From the NCBI GenBank assembly GCA_943788815.1, contig CALSRS010000001.1, forward strand, positions 1,921,501-1,985,500: 64,000 bases of DNA, read 5' to 3'. Shown here piece after piece: positions 29,782 to 39,200 of the stretch. The translations under genes were made by a program, and so were the position numbers. Position 1 is the first letter of the stretch; each line of letters opens with the position of its first letter. Under the pieces are notes generated by a model. The model saw nothing but the letters and a program-made list of their open reading frames with translations. It was not told the DNA's origin and made no database searches. The stretch comes from an uncultured Gammaproteobacteria bacterium. Lineage in GTDB: Bacteria > Pseudomonadota > Gammaproteobacteria > Eutrophobiales > Eutrophobiaceae.

Positions 29782-29806
29782 ATAACCTAGTATTTTAGTA
29801 AAGTAT
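29782..29806 (-). promoter_or_regulatory. IscR type 1 binding site upstream of iscR-suf
   Basis: Read on the minus strand the 25 bases are ATACTTTACTAA followed by AATACTAGGTTAT. I compared this with the published type 1 IscR motif (ATASYYGACTRWWWYAGTCRRSTAT) and find 21 of 25 positions in agreement. It would overlap a possible promoter whose -35 is TTTACT and whose -10 is CATGAT at 17-base spacing, so bound IscR could block RNA polymerase. Confidence 0.7.
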
Positions 29807-29829
29807 TATTCTGACCAGAGTAGTTGGGT

Positions 29830-30235
29830 ATTTGAGGGGGAAGTGAGGAGTTAGGGGTGAGGTGTGAAGGTCAGCGTCATTACCATTGCGGCGAAACCAA
29901 ACATGCGTCATTACGCAAAGACGTTAGGAGTGGCTCGATCTAAATCTCGTCATATCGGCGAATGCCAGTATCCAGTAGGTAAAGTGCGACCTTCAGTCGC
30001 TCATTTAAATATTTGGATGTTGGTTTTGGCTTAGTCTCCATGAGTCGCTCTACCGCCTACATCCCTGTAGGCGTTCACCAGCATGACGGTTGTATGGTGC
30101 ATTAATTATCTTTCGTCACCCCGGCGAAAGCCAGGGTCCAATAGATAAAGTGCGACATTCATTATCAGTGGGTCATTAAATCACCGATGTGTGTCTTCAC
30201 ACATTACGCCTCACCCTTCACCCCTCACCATCTAA
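29830..30235. repeat. iscR-uup spacer made of dispersed repeats bounded by inverted CTCACC-type motifs
   Basis: The 539 bases between iscR and uup hold no gene. GTGAGGAGTTAGGGGTGAGG (29840-29860) and its approximate inverse CCTCACCCTTCACCCCTCACC (30208-30228) bracket an interior with hairpin units of the other family: CGTCATATCGGCGAATGCCAGTATCCAG plus AGTGCGACC..CAGTCGCT (29950-30003), CCTACA..TGTAGGCG (30057-30072), and CGTCACCCCGGCGAAAGCCAGGGTCCA (30115-30141). Confidence 0.65.
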
Positions 30236-30277
30236 TGTTACAATCCCCCGCCATACTAACGACGCAAAACTGAATTA

Positions 30278-32173
30278 ATGACTGCACTGATACATTTTAA
30301 AGATATTTCGCTGGAATTCGGTGATCAGAAAATTCTCACTGAAGCAAATATGACCATAGAACCCCATGAGAGAGTCTGTCTCATTGGTCGCAATGGTGCA
30401 GGTAAATCGACACTTATCAGTATCATCAGTAATGATCTCTCGCCGGATGAAGGAGAGATACATACCAAACCTCATCTTCGGGTAAGCAAGTTACAACAGG
30501 CATTACCAGCAGAATCCGATGAGACCGTATTTGAGTACATCAAAGGCGGATTGGCCAATCTCAAGCACCTGATCGATACCTATCATGCAGGCTCAGAAAA
30601 AAAGAATCATGACCTTCGTGAATTACAGAGCCTGCAACAGCGCATTGAAGAAAGTGGTGGTTGGAACATCAACAACCAGGTGGAAAGAATCATCACAGAA
30701 ATGCAATTGCCTGGTGAGAAAAAGATTCGTGAACTCTCCGGTGGATGGAGACGCAGAGCAACCCTAGGTAAGGCGCTGATCAGTCAACCGGAGCTGTTAT
30801 TGCTGGATGAACCTACCAATCACCTGGATTTAAGTGCCATTCAGTGGCTGGAAGACAAGATATACAACTTCCAGGGCAGTATCCTGTTTGTGACCCATGA
30901 CCGCGCATTTATGCAACGATTAGGGACACGCATCCTGGAACTGGATCGCGGTAAGCTCAGAAGCTGGCCCGGCTCATATCATAAGTACCTCAGGGACAAG
31001 GAGAGTCTGGAGGAAGAGGAGCAAAAACAGAACGCCTTGTTTAATAAGAAACTGGAACAAGAAGAGACCTGGGTCAGGCAGGGCTTAAAGGCGAGGCGGA
31101 CTCGGAATGAGGGCAGGGTCCGTGCCCTGAAAAAAATGCGCGAGGAATTTTCCCAACGCCTGAAACCCCAGCAGCAGGTGCGTATTCATATAGAAGAAGG
31201 CGAGACCTCGGGTAAAAAGATAGTTGATCTGCACAAGATCAGTTTCAGCTATGGTGAGCAGAATGTTATCAATCGCTTATCATTAAAGATCCAGCGGGGT
31301 GACCGCATAGGTTTGATTGGCAATAACGGGGTTGGCAAGAGCACCCTGATCCACATCATCCTTGGCGAGATCACACCACAGTCAGGTACAGTAAAGATTG
31401 GGACCAACCTGCAGATTGCCAGCTTCGATCAGCTGCGCAAAAAACTGGATCCAGATAAGACCGTCGCACAGATAGTGGGGGACGGCTCTGATTACATCAA
31501 ACTCCATGGCAAGGAACGCCATGTAATCGGTTACCTGAAAGGCTTTCTGTTTAGTCCCAAGCGCGCCATGACCAAGGTGGGTGTGCTGTCCGGCGGTGAG
31601 TGTAATCGTATATTGCTGGCAAAGTTATTCACCCAACCCTCGAATCTATTAATTCTCGATGAACCGACCAATGATCTGGATGTTGAAACACTGGAAGTGT
31701 TGGAAGAAAGATTAAGCGAATACAAAGGTACACTCATCGTAGTTAGTCATGATAGAGAATTCCTGGACAATGTGGTTAGCAGTACCCTGGTATTTGAATC
31801 AGACAACAGTATCGTCCCCTATGTCGGTGGATATTCCGACTGGTTGCAACAGGGCAAGGCGTTAAAGGAAGATGAAGGTCCCAAAGGAAGTACAAAAGCG
31901 AGTAAAGTAGAACAAAAGCGTCAACCCACCAAACTATCCTACAAGCTACAACGAGAACTGGACCTGTTGCCAAATCAGATAGAATCTCTGGAGCATGAGA
32001 TCAGCGGTCTGCATACCATCACCAGTCAACCCGATTTTTACGATAAGGATTATGAAAAGGTGAAAGAGGTTCTCGACAGCCTGGCTGAAAAAGAACAACA
32101 GTTGCAATCACTCACTGAACGTTGGGCAGAACTGGAACAGATGCAAGAAGAGATGGGGACGAAAAGTAAATGA
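30278..32173 (+). CDS. uup: ABC-F ATPase Uup
   Basis: A 631-residue soluble protein with two ABC ATPase domains. Domain 1 has GRNGAGKSTL, LSGGWRRRATLG and LLLDEPTNHLDL; domain 2 (from about 315) has GNNGVGKSTLI, LSGGECNRILLAKL and LILDEPTNDLDV. The linker is charged (KKLEQEETWVRQGLKARRTRNEGR) and the C-terminus (about 545-631) is a coiled coil with a KLSYKLQRELD motif, the features that distinguish Uup from EttA. ABC-F proteins act on ribosomes; Uup also affects transposon excision in E. coli. Confidence 0.94.
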   Translation: MTALIHFKDISLEFGDQKILTEANMTIEPHERVCLIGRNGAGKSTLISIISNDLSPDEGEIHTKPHLRVSKLQQALPAESDETVFEYIKGGLANLKHLIDTYHAGSEKKNHDLRELQSLQQRIEESGGWNINNQVERIITEMQLPGEKKIRELSGGWRRRATLGKALISQPELLLLDEPTNHLDLSAIQWLEDKIYNFQGSILFVTHDRAFMQRLGTRILELDRGKLRSWPGSYHKYLRDKESLEEEEQKQNALFNKKLEQEETWVRQGLKARRTRNEGRVRALKKMREEFSQRLKPQQQVRIHIEEGETSGKKIVDLHKISFSYGEQNVINRLSLKIQRGDRIGLIGNNGVGKSTLIHIILGEITPQSGTVKIGTNLQIASFDQLRKKLDPDKTVAQIVGDGSDYIKLHGKERHVIGYLKGFLFSPKRAMTKVGVLSGGECNRILLAKLFTQPSNLLILDEPTNDLDVETLEVLEERLSEYKGTLIVVSHDREFLDNVVSSTLVFESDNSIVPYVGGYSDWLQQGKALKEDEGPKGSTKASKVEQKRQPTKLSYKLQRELDLLPNQIESLEHEISGLHTITSQPDFYDKDYEKVKEVLDSLAEKEQQLQSLTERWAELEQMQEEMGTKSK

Positions 32174-32310
32174 GAGCTTAGGTGTGAGGGGTGAGAGGTG
32201 AGGAGTTAGGAGAATGACGTTCTTCACCATCGTCATTCCCGCGAAGGCGGGAATCCAGTCATTTAATATCCGTCCTATGGACGGACATTAAATTAACTAG
32301 ATTCCAGGTA
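32174..32310. repeat. Repeat block after uup
   Basis: GTGTGAGGGGTGAGAGGTGA (32182-32201) is a CTCACC-family motif and meets an inverse copy CTAACTCCTCACAACTC at 32475-32492. Between them lies CGTCATTCCCGCGAAGGCGGGAATCCAG (32230-32257) with the ATATCCGTCC..GGACGGACAT module. So this 300-base convergent gap has the same bracketed structure as the iscR-uup spacer. Confidence 0.7.
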
Positions 32311-32427
32311 TCACAGGAATAATGAGGCTAAATTGAACAGCACTTTTTATCCGCCAGGAAAGTTAATAGTGAGTATATACTAACTATTATAGTCAATGGT
32401 ATTAAGGACTTTTTATAAGCACTAAAA

Positions 32428-32453
32428 AAAAGACCGCTTTCTGGCGGTCTTTT
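32428..32453. terminator. Bidirectional rho-independent terminator
   Basis: AAAAGACCGC (32428-32437) and GCGGTCTTTT (32444-32453) form a perfect 10-bp stem with a six-base loop. It lies between uup and the convergent TPR gene. On the minus strand the stem is followed by an unbroken run of T (eight in all), so it is strongest for the TPR gene. Confidence 0.9.
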
Positions 32454-32493
32454 ATATAAGCAATTTTATGCCCTGCTAACTCCTCACAACTCT

Positions 32494-33120
32494 TTACGTA
32501 TTCTCAATCCCTTCCAGCTGTTGTTGTCTCTTCCTTATCAACTGTTCCAGTCTAACCTGAGGTAGGGCGGCGTCTGGGAGCATCTCCATAACAGTACGGT
32601 AGTCGGTCTCGGCGTTGTCAAAATCCCCCAGGCTTTCATAGGCCATACCTCGGTTTATATAGGCGATATGTACCTTTGTGGTTTCAAGTTCTATGGCAGT
32701 AGTGTATTCCTCGATGGCTTTATCAAATACCTTGCCAAGAAAATATACGTTACCAATGTTGACATGAATTTCACCAAACTCTGGTTTTAGTTTTAAGGCG
32801 TTGCTGTAATCATTAATGGCCGACTCATAATTTTCAAGTGCCATGTAAATGATTCCGCGGTTGGTCAGGGTTGCTGCACGGTCACGCAAGGACATGGCAC
32901 CATGATTCATGGCCATATCACAGCTCAGTAGTTCTTTATGGGAAGTATAATGGATACGCGCCGCAATGCCGGCTGCTCGATAACAGTTTCTTGCATAATT
33001 ATTACTGGTAATCACATCCATGGATGTGCTGTGCTGATATTTTTCAAACTTACTGTCCTGGGCAACTGTCATCCCTGGTGCCAGGATCATCATAATTATA
33101 ATTGCTCTGAACAGGTCCAT
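32494..33120 (-). CDS. Exported TPR-repeat protein
   Basis: A 208-residue protein with a signal peptide (MDLFRAIIIMMILAPGMTVAQ) and three to four tetratricopeptide units: RAATLTNRGIIYMALENYESA, EFGEIHVNIGNVYFLGKVFDKA, VHIAYINRGMAYESLGDFDNA. The C-terminus is Gln/Arg-rich. TPR proteins act as interaction scaffolds; no partner is indicated. Single gene, ended by the terminator at 32428. Confidence 0.75.
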   Translation of the reverse strand: MDLFRAIIIMMILAPGMTVAQDSKFEKYQHSTSMDVITSNNYARNCYRAAGIAARIHYTSHKELLSCDMAMNHGAMSLRDRAATLTNRGIIYMALENYESAINDYSNALKLKPEFGEIHVNIGNVYFLGKVFDKAIEEYTTAIELETTKVHIAYINRGMAYESLGDFDNAETDYRTVMEMLPDAALPQVRLEQLIRKRQQQLEGIENT

Positions 33121-33258
33121 ATTTCACCTCACTAAAAAACTTCTCATATGTTAAGTTTAGGAGATAAAACAAATTTCCACCAGTGTATTAATGGTGTTTT
33201 CACTATATATTCATGTTTGAAAAACCGATTTTTAATCAGTTGCTTATGAAAGCCTGCC

Positions 33259-33963
33259 CTATTCTTCTAGTGCACTGTCTGGATCATTGGTGCATATCGT
33301 ATCGATGGCAACAGAGTTTATATAAATGTCGGCGCGTTCTGGCGGGTACATGAAGATAGACGCATAGCGTGGACAGCCTTGTAACTTAAAACTCATGGCA
33401 CTGTGTTTCCATCCTAACGGCAAGGTGGTTGCACTGGAGACGGATACCGGTTCCAGATCATTTTCACTCACATCGACATCTGTTGGATATTTCACATTGA
33501 CGATGGGTGCATAGCCAACGCTGTGGTACTCAATTTGTACTCTAACGATGGTAGATAGATCACCAAAGGTATTGGCATTGGGAACGATAAAATTGAGAAA
33601 GTTTTCCAGGCTGCGATTGTTTAGCAGTTGCCACACGCCTTCACGGCCAAAATACAGGGGCAACCAATCCAGGCTGTCATTCATAAACCATAATGAACGA
33701 AATTCAACGCAGATCCCCGTGGATTGTATATAGGGATTTTCAACGATAGTGGGTATGGCCGGGTTACCTTTTGCGGTCTCGATATAGTTAGGTCGCAAAC
33801 AATCGGTAGAGGGGAGGTCTATCCTTGAATTTTCCTCATAGTGAAAGTCCCAGGTCTGGAACGTCGAACGTGGCTGTCCTCGCCATACTGGTGGATTCAT
33901 ATCTGCAGCATAGGTATTTGCTGCAAATATCAATATAATGCCGTGCCATATCTTGGGACGCAT
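33259..33963 (-). CDS. Unknown exported protein
   Basis: A 234-residue protein that I do not recognise. Residues 1-19 are a signal peptide (IILIFAANTYAA). The mature part starts MNPPVWRGQPRSTFQTWDF, is rich in aromatic residues and ends with PPERADIYINSVAIDTIC, which looks like a beta-sandwich edge. Cysteines at DCLRP, GICVEF, GCPRY and TICTN are an even number and could form disulfides. Similar openings occur in exported proteins of marine bacteria with extracellular sorting signals, but no such C-terminal signal is present here. Confidence 0.55.
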   Translation of the reverse strand: MRPKIWHGIILIFAANTYAADMNPPVWRGQPRSTFQTWDFHYEENSRIDLPSTDCLRPNYIETAKGNPAIPTIVENPYIQSTGICVEFRSLWFMNDSLDWLPLYFGREGVWQLLNNRSLENFLNFIVPNANTFGDLSTIVRVQIEYHSVGYAPIVNVKYPTDVDVSENDLEPVSVSSATTLPLGWKHSAMSFKLQGCPRYASIFMYPPERADIYINSVAIDTICTNDPDSALEE

Positions 33964-34071
33964 AATTCACCATTGATAAGAATGATACCCAAGAGATTAA
34001 ATGGTAATGAAATGTGGATAAACAGATTTGAAGAAAATTATTGATTATTCAGAGAAAACAGGGATATAATT

Positions 34072-34090
34072 GATAATGATTCTCATTTAT
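34072..34090 (+). promoter_or_regulatory. Fur box in front of the FTR1 gene
   Basis: GATAATGATTCTCATTTAT matches the 19-base Fur consensus (GATAATGATAATCATTATC) at about 15 positions and lies 67 bases before the start codon. It fits iron-dependent repression of an iron uptake gene. Confidence 0.75.
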
Positions 34091-34157
34091 ATTATTTAAT
34101 TAACGTTAAACTGATTTAAATCAATAAGTTATCAAAATCACTATATAGTATAAGATT

Positions 34158-36053
34158 ATGTTAAATATTAGGCAATATTCCCACTTTTTCGCACTATTTT
34201 TGCTCATAAGCTCATGTTCTGTTCGCGCAGATGTCCAGGCACTGTTGCAAATGGTGGATTACATGGGCGTGGACTATCCCGCAGCGGTCGAAGGTGGTCA
34301 GGTCGTCAATGAGTTTGAATATGCGGAGATGGTGGAATTTGCCGAACGCATAACGGATGAGGTCAACCAACTTGGGGCCTCACCGGCGCTGGAAGATTTA
34401 AAAGGAATATCCAGTGAACTATCCGATGCGGTCATGAGTAAGGCGCAGCCATTCATGATCGCCGAGCAGACCCAGGCCATACGCCGCTTATTGATGTCTA
34501 ACTATGATATTGAGTTAACGCCAAGACTTGCCCCCGACCTGGCCAGGGCAGAACAGTTATACATGGACCAGTGTGCATCGTGTCACGGAGAAACCGGACG
34601 CGGCGATGGCCTTATTAGTGCAAACATGGAACCTGAACCCACTGATTTTCATGACCTGGAACGCGCCATGCAGCGTAGTGTCTTTGGTTTGTATAACACC
34701 ATCACCCTGGGCGTAGAGGGTACCTCCATGACTGCCTGGCCCAATCTTGATGATGATGAACGTTGGGCCCTGGCGTTTTATGTAGGCAGCATGATTGAAG
34801 ATCAAGACATGATCGACAATGGTCAACAGGCCTGGGGCAGTGAACCTATTAGTCTCACCGAAGCGGTGACCTTATCGCCTGCCGAGATGTCACGTGTACG
34901 TGAGAGCGGAGACGCGCTTGCACTTTGGGTTAGAAAATTTCCAGAGAATTTATTTGCAGGACAAGACAGTCCCTTGAATATGGCAAGAACATTATTAGCA
35001 ACATCACTGCAAAGTTACTTTGATGGCAATCAAAGGGATGCGCGGGACCAGTCCATCACAGCCTATCTTGAAGGCTTTGAATTGATCGAGGCACCTTTAA
35101 GAAATGTCGATGCGGATCTCATGTTCCGTGCCGAAGCGGCGATGATTAATTATCGTCAGGGAATCGCGGCAGGGATTGCAGCTGAAGACTTGCAAGTCCT
35201 GTATGACAATGCCTTTAAGCTGCTGGATGAAACCGAAGCGGCCTTGTCCGGTGATGCCTTGTCACCATCGGTGGCATTTACAGGATCACTCATCATTTTG
35301 TTACGTGAAGGTCTTGAGATCATCCTGGTACTCGCGGCCATCTTCACCTTTCTGATCAAGTCAGATCGTCACGACGCCTTGAAGTATGTTCATGCCGGTT
35401 GGATTGCGGCACTCGTTGCCGGGGTAGGTACCTGGGCGGTATCGTCATACTTATTTACCATCAGTGGTGCCACACGGGAGATCACCGAGGGGCTCACGGC
35501 ATTGATCGCTGCTGCTATATTAATGTATGTGGGATTCTGGATGCACCGTAACGCCAATGCCAAGCGCTGGGCGGCCTATATCAAGTCTCAACTGGAGCAG
35601 GCACTGGATGCCAAGACCCTGTGGACTCTTGCGCTGGTTTCCTTCCTCGCGGTGTATCGGGAGATATTTGAGATCATCCTTTTCTACCAGGCACTTTGGG
35701 CCCAGGTACAGGTCGAAGCCCATTCAGCGGTGTTCTATGGGGCCGGTTTAGCCATTGTGATGTTAGTGCTCACTACCTGGGTAATCTACAAGTTTGGTAT
35801 GAAATTACCCTTGTCTACCTTCTTTAATGTAAGCGCGGTCCTGTTAGTGGCCCTGGCATTCATCTTTGCCGGTAAAGGCATCGCAGCCCTGCAGGAAGCA
35901 GGATCAATTGCCATTACCACCATTCCAGGACCTACCATCGAACTCCTTGGAATCTATCCCAACGCCCAGTCCCTGGGCCTGCAAGCGGTGGTTCTCGTTC
36001 TCACTTTCGTCGTCATCTTCTACGAGAAGTTTCTGTACAAGTCAGAGGCCTAA
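34158..36053 (+). CDS. Cytochrome c / FTR1-family iron permease
   Basis: A 631-residue fusion. A signal peptide (about 1-24) is followed by a helical region, then a c-type cytochrome domain with heme motif CASCH (residues 139-143) and a later Met in GTSMTAWP as possible axial ligand. The C-terminal half (about 370-631) is an FTR1 iron permease with about seven helices and the two iron motifs REGLE (about 382) and YREIFE (about 499). FTR1 permeases move iron across the inner membrane after oxidation of Fe(II); the heme domain may handle the electron. The Fur box upstream supports iron control. A 5'-truncated second copy lies at 41.6 kb. Confidence 0.93.
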   Translation: MLNIRQYSHFFALFLLISSCSVRADVQALLQMVDYMGVDYPAAVEGGQVVNEFEYAEMVEFAERITDEVNQLGASPALEDLKGISSELSDAVMSKAQPFMIAEQTQAIRRLLMSNYDIELTPRLAPDLARAEQLYMDQCASCHGETGRGDGLISANMEPEPTDFHDLERAMQRSVFGLYNTITLGVEGTSMTAWPNLDDDERWALAFYVGSMIEDQDMIDNGQQAWGSEPISLTEAVTLSPAEMSRVRESGDALALWVRKFPENLFAGQDSPLNMARTLLATSLQSYFDGNQRDARDQSITAYLEGFELIEAPLRNVDADLMFRAEAAMINYRQGIAAGIAAEDLQVLYDNAFKLLDETEAALSGDALSPSVAFTGSLIILLREGLEIILVLAAIFTFLIKSDRHDALKYVHAGWIAALVAGVGTWAVSSYLFTISGATREITEGLTALIAAAILMYVGFWMHRNANAKRWAAYIKSQLEQALDAKTLWTLALVSFLAVYREIFEIILFYQALWAQVQVEAHSAVFYGAGLAIVMLVLTTWVIYKFGMKLPLSTFFNVSAVLLVALAFIFAGKGIAALQEAGSIAITTIPGPTIELLGIYPNAQSLGLQAVVLVLTFVVIFYEKFLYKSEA

Positions 36054-36283
36054 AAAGTCTTCATTTGGATGTAGTCGGTAGGGTGACGTCTGGAGTTAAA
36101 GCCGAAGCGGGAATACAGGAGATAGTAGTACGCTGATAGGGCGCTCTCATTACCTTTTATCTCTCTCTCATAAAGGTGCGCCTCCGTAACCCCGGCTTAA
36201 GCAGTATTTACACGATTCAATCTGTGCACCAAACCAATTAATCGGTATCATCTCTGATATCCATCCCTTACTACGGGAATGTA

Positions 36284-39200
36284 ATGACATCAGATCTTTT
36301 TCATCCTGCCGTCACTACCTGGTTTGAAAAAACCTTCGGTCAAGCCGCACCTGCGCAACAAACTGCCTGGCCGGTCATTAAGGAAGGTAAGCACACCCTC
36401 ATAGCCGCACCTACCGGTAGTGGTAAAACCCTCGCGGCATTTCTTTCTTCCATTGATGATTTAGTACGCGAAGGAATTGAGCACGGGTTAAACGATGAAG
36501 TCTATGTCCTATATGTCTCCCCATTAAAGGCACTCTCCAATGATATTCACAAAAACCTGGAGGAACCGTTGTCTGGGATTACAGAGTTGCTTACCCGTCA
36601 TTCCCGCGCAGGCGGGAATCCAGTAGAACAAAGCCTGCCCTCCGGGCAGTCATCATTAGACCTGGACCCTGGCCTTCGCCAGGGTGACGAGAGTAGGGGC
36701 AACGAAATAATAGATCCGTCGTTCCCGCACCCTAAAGGGCATAAACTTCAGCGGGAACCAAGTGAAACAGATATCGGCCGTAGGCCGACTGAATTTCCTG
36801 TACTCGAAATAAGATCAGCAGTAAGAACCGGCGACACCACCCAGACCGAACGCAACAGGATGCGTAAGAAACCCCCGCACATCCTGGTCACCACCCCCGA
36901 GTCTTTATTCATATTACTCACCAGCGACTCTGGACGACAAATGTTAAGCACGGTAAAGACAGTCATCGTTGATGAGATCCACGCCCTGGCCAATAATAAG
37001 CGTGGTTCGCATCTTGCATTGTCTTTAGAAAGACTAGAGGCATTAACCGAACAGCACCCGGTACGCATTGGTCTCTCCGCTACGCAAAAACCCATCGCAG
37101 ACATCGCCAAATATCTGGTGGGTAACCGCGATGAGGCATGTGAGATCGTCGACAGCGGCTATACAAGAGAAAGGGATCTAAAAATCGTCGTCCCCGATCA
37201 ACCCTTAGGACCACTCATGCCCGAGGAATCCTGGGTAGACATCTACAACCGCCTCGCCGAGATCGCAGAGGACAACCAGACTACCTTAATCTTCGTCAAT
37301 ACGCGTCGCCTTGCAGAACGCGCCGCAAGACACCTTGCAGAGAGACTCGGCGAAGAAAACGTCACCGCACATCATGGCAGTCTCGCCAAAGAACACCGCA
37401 TGAACGCCGAGCAACGCTTGAAGGAAGGTAGCCTCAAGGTATTGGTAGCAACAGCATCATTAGAATTAGGCATCGACATAGGCGATGTCAGTTGTGTCTG
37501 CCAGTTAGGCTCACCCCGATCCATCTCAGCCTTATTACAAAGAGTCGGCCGTTCCGGTCACCAGGTGGGTGGTATCCCTAAAGGCAGGTTATTCCCCTTA
37601 ACCCGGGATGACCTGGTGGAATGCACCGCACTCATCGATGCAGTGAACCGCGGAGAACTGGACCGTATCCATATTCCACAGGGCCATCTCGATGTGCTTT
37701 GCCAGCAGGTCATCGCCGAGGTGGGTTGCCGGGAATGGGGTGAAGAAGAACTCTTTGATCACATCACAAGGGCCTACCCCTACCGGGATCTCAGCAAAGA
37801 CAAATTTGAACAATGCCTCGCCATGATGGCAGAAGGTTTCTCCACCCAACGGGGCCGACGCAGTCGATACATCTTTCGCGACATTGTTAACAAACAACTC
37901 AAACCCCGTGACGGCGCCAAACTCACCGCCGTCACCAACGCCGGCGCCATCCCCGACCAGTTCGACTACAACGTGGTGCTGGAGCCGGAGGGCATCTTCA
38001 TCGGCACATTAAATGAAGACTTCGCCATCGAGAGCTTGCCCGGTGACATTTTCCAACTGGGCAATACCTCCTATCGCATCCTCCGCGTAGGGCAGGGCAA
38101 GGTAAGAGTGGAAGACGCCCACGGCCAGCCACCCAACATGCCATTCTGGTTCGGCGAGGCCCCCGGCCGCACCGACGAACTCAGCGCATCGGTCTCAAGG
38201 CTACGGGAAAACATCAACGAACAACTGAATAATGGCATGGAAGCCACTGTTAAGTGGTTTATCAATAACCTAAACCAGGAAAAGAATAATGAAGAATTAA
38301 ATCGACTGGATTCCCGCCTGCGCGGGAATGACGACGGGTTTACAAGTGAGATAAAAGTAACTCGTCATACTGGCGAAAGCCAGTATCCAATCGAACAAAG
38401 TCTGCCCTTCGGGCAGACCTTAAATAATTTGGACCCTGGTTTTTACCAGGGTGACGACGAGGTAGAGGGCGACACCCAATCTGATCCGTCATTCCCGCGC
38501 AGGCGGGAATCCAGTAAAACAAACACCGCGCGTAGCGCGACCTGTTCTCTTGAACCCCATGTAGCTCAACAATTAATCGACTACCTCGCCGCCACCAAAG
38601 CCGCCCTCGGCCGCATCCCAACCCAGCAAGACATCATATTCGAACGTTTCTTCGACGAGGCCGGCGATCAACACCTGGTCATCCATTCCCCCTACGGCTC
38701 ACGCATCAACCGCGCCTGGGGCCTGGCACTGCGCAAACGTTTCTGCCGTCAGTTCAACTTCGAACTCCAGGCCGCCGCACTGGAAGACAGCATCGTCATC
38801 TCCCTGGGAGGAACCCACAGCTTCCCCCTGGAAGAGGTAGCCCGTTACTTAAATACCAACACCCTTAAAGACATCCTGGTACAGGCATTATTAGCAGCTC
38901 CTGTGTTCATGACCCGCTGGCGCTGGAATGCCACCATTGCCCTGGCGGTGAAACGCAACCTCGCGGGAAAACGTAACCCGCCGCAGTTCCAGCGCACCGA
39001 TGCCGAGGATCTCATCGCCGTGGTCTTCCCGGACCAGCTCGCCTGTGCCGAAAACATCACCGGCGAACGGGAAGTGCCCGACCACCCACTGGTAGACCAG
39101 ACCATAGACGACTGCCTCACCGAGGTCATGGACATCGTAGGCATCACCAACCTCATCGCAAAGATCGAAAATAAAGAAGTCACCATACATTGCCGCGACC

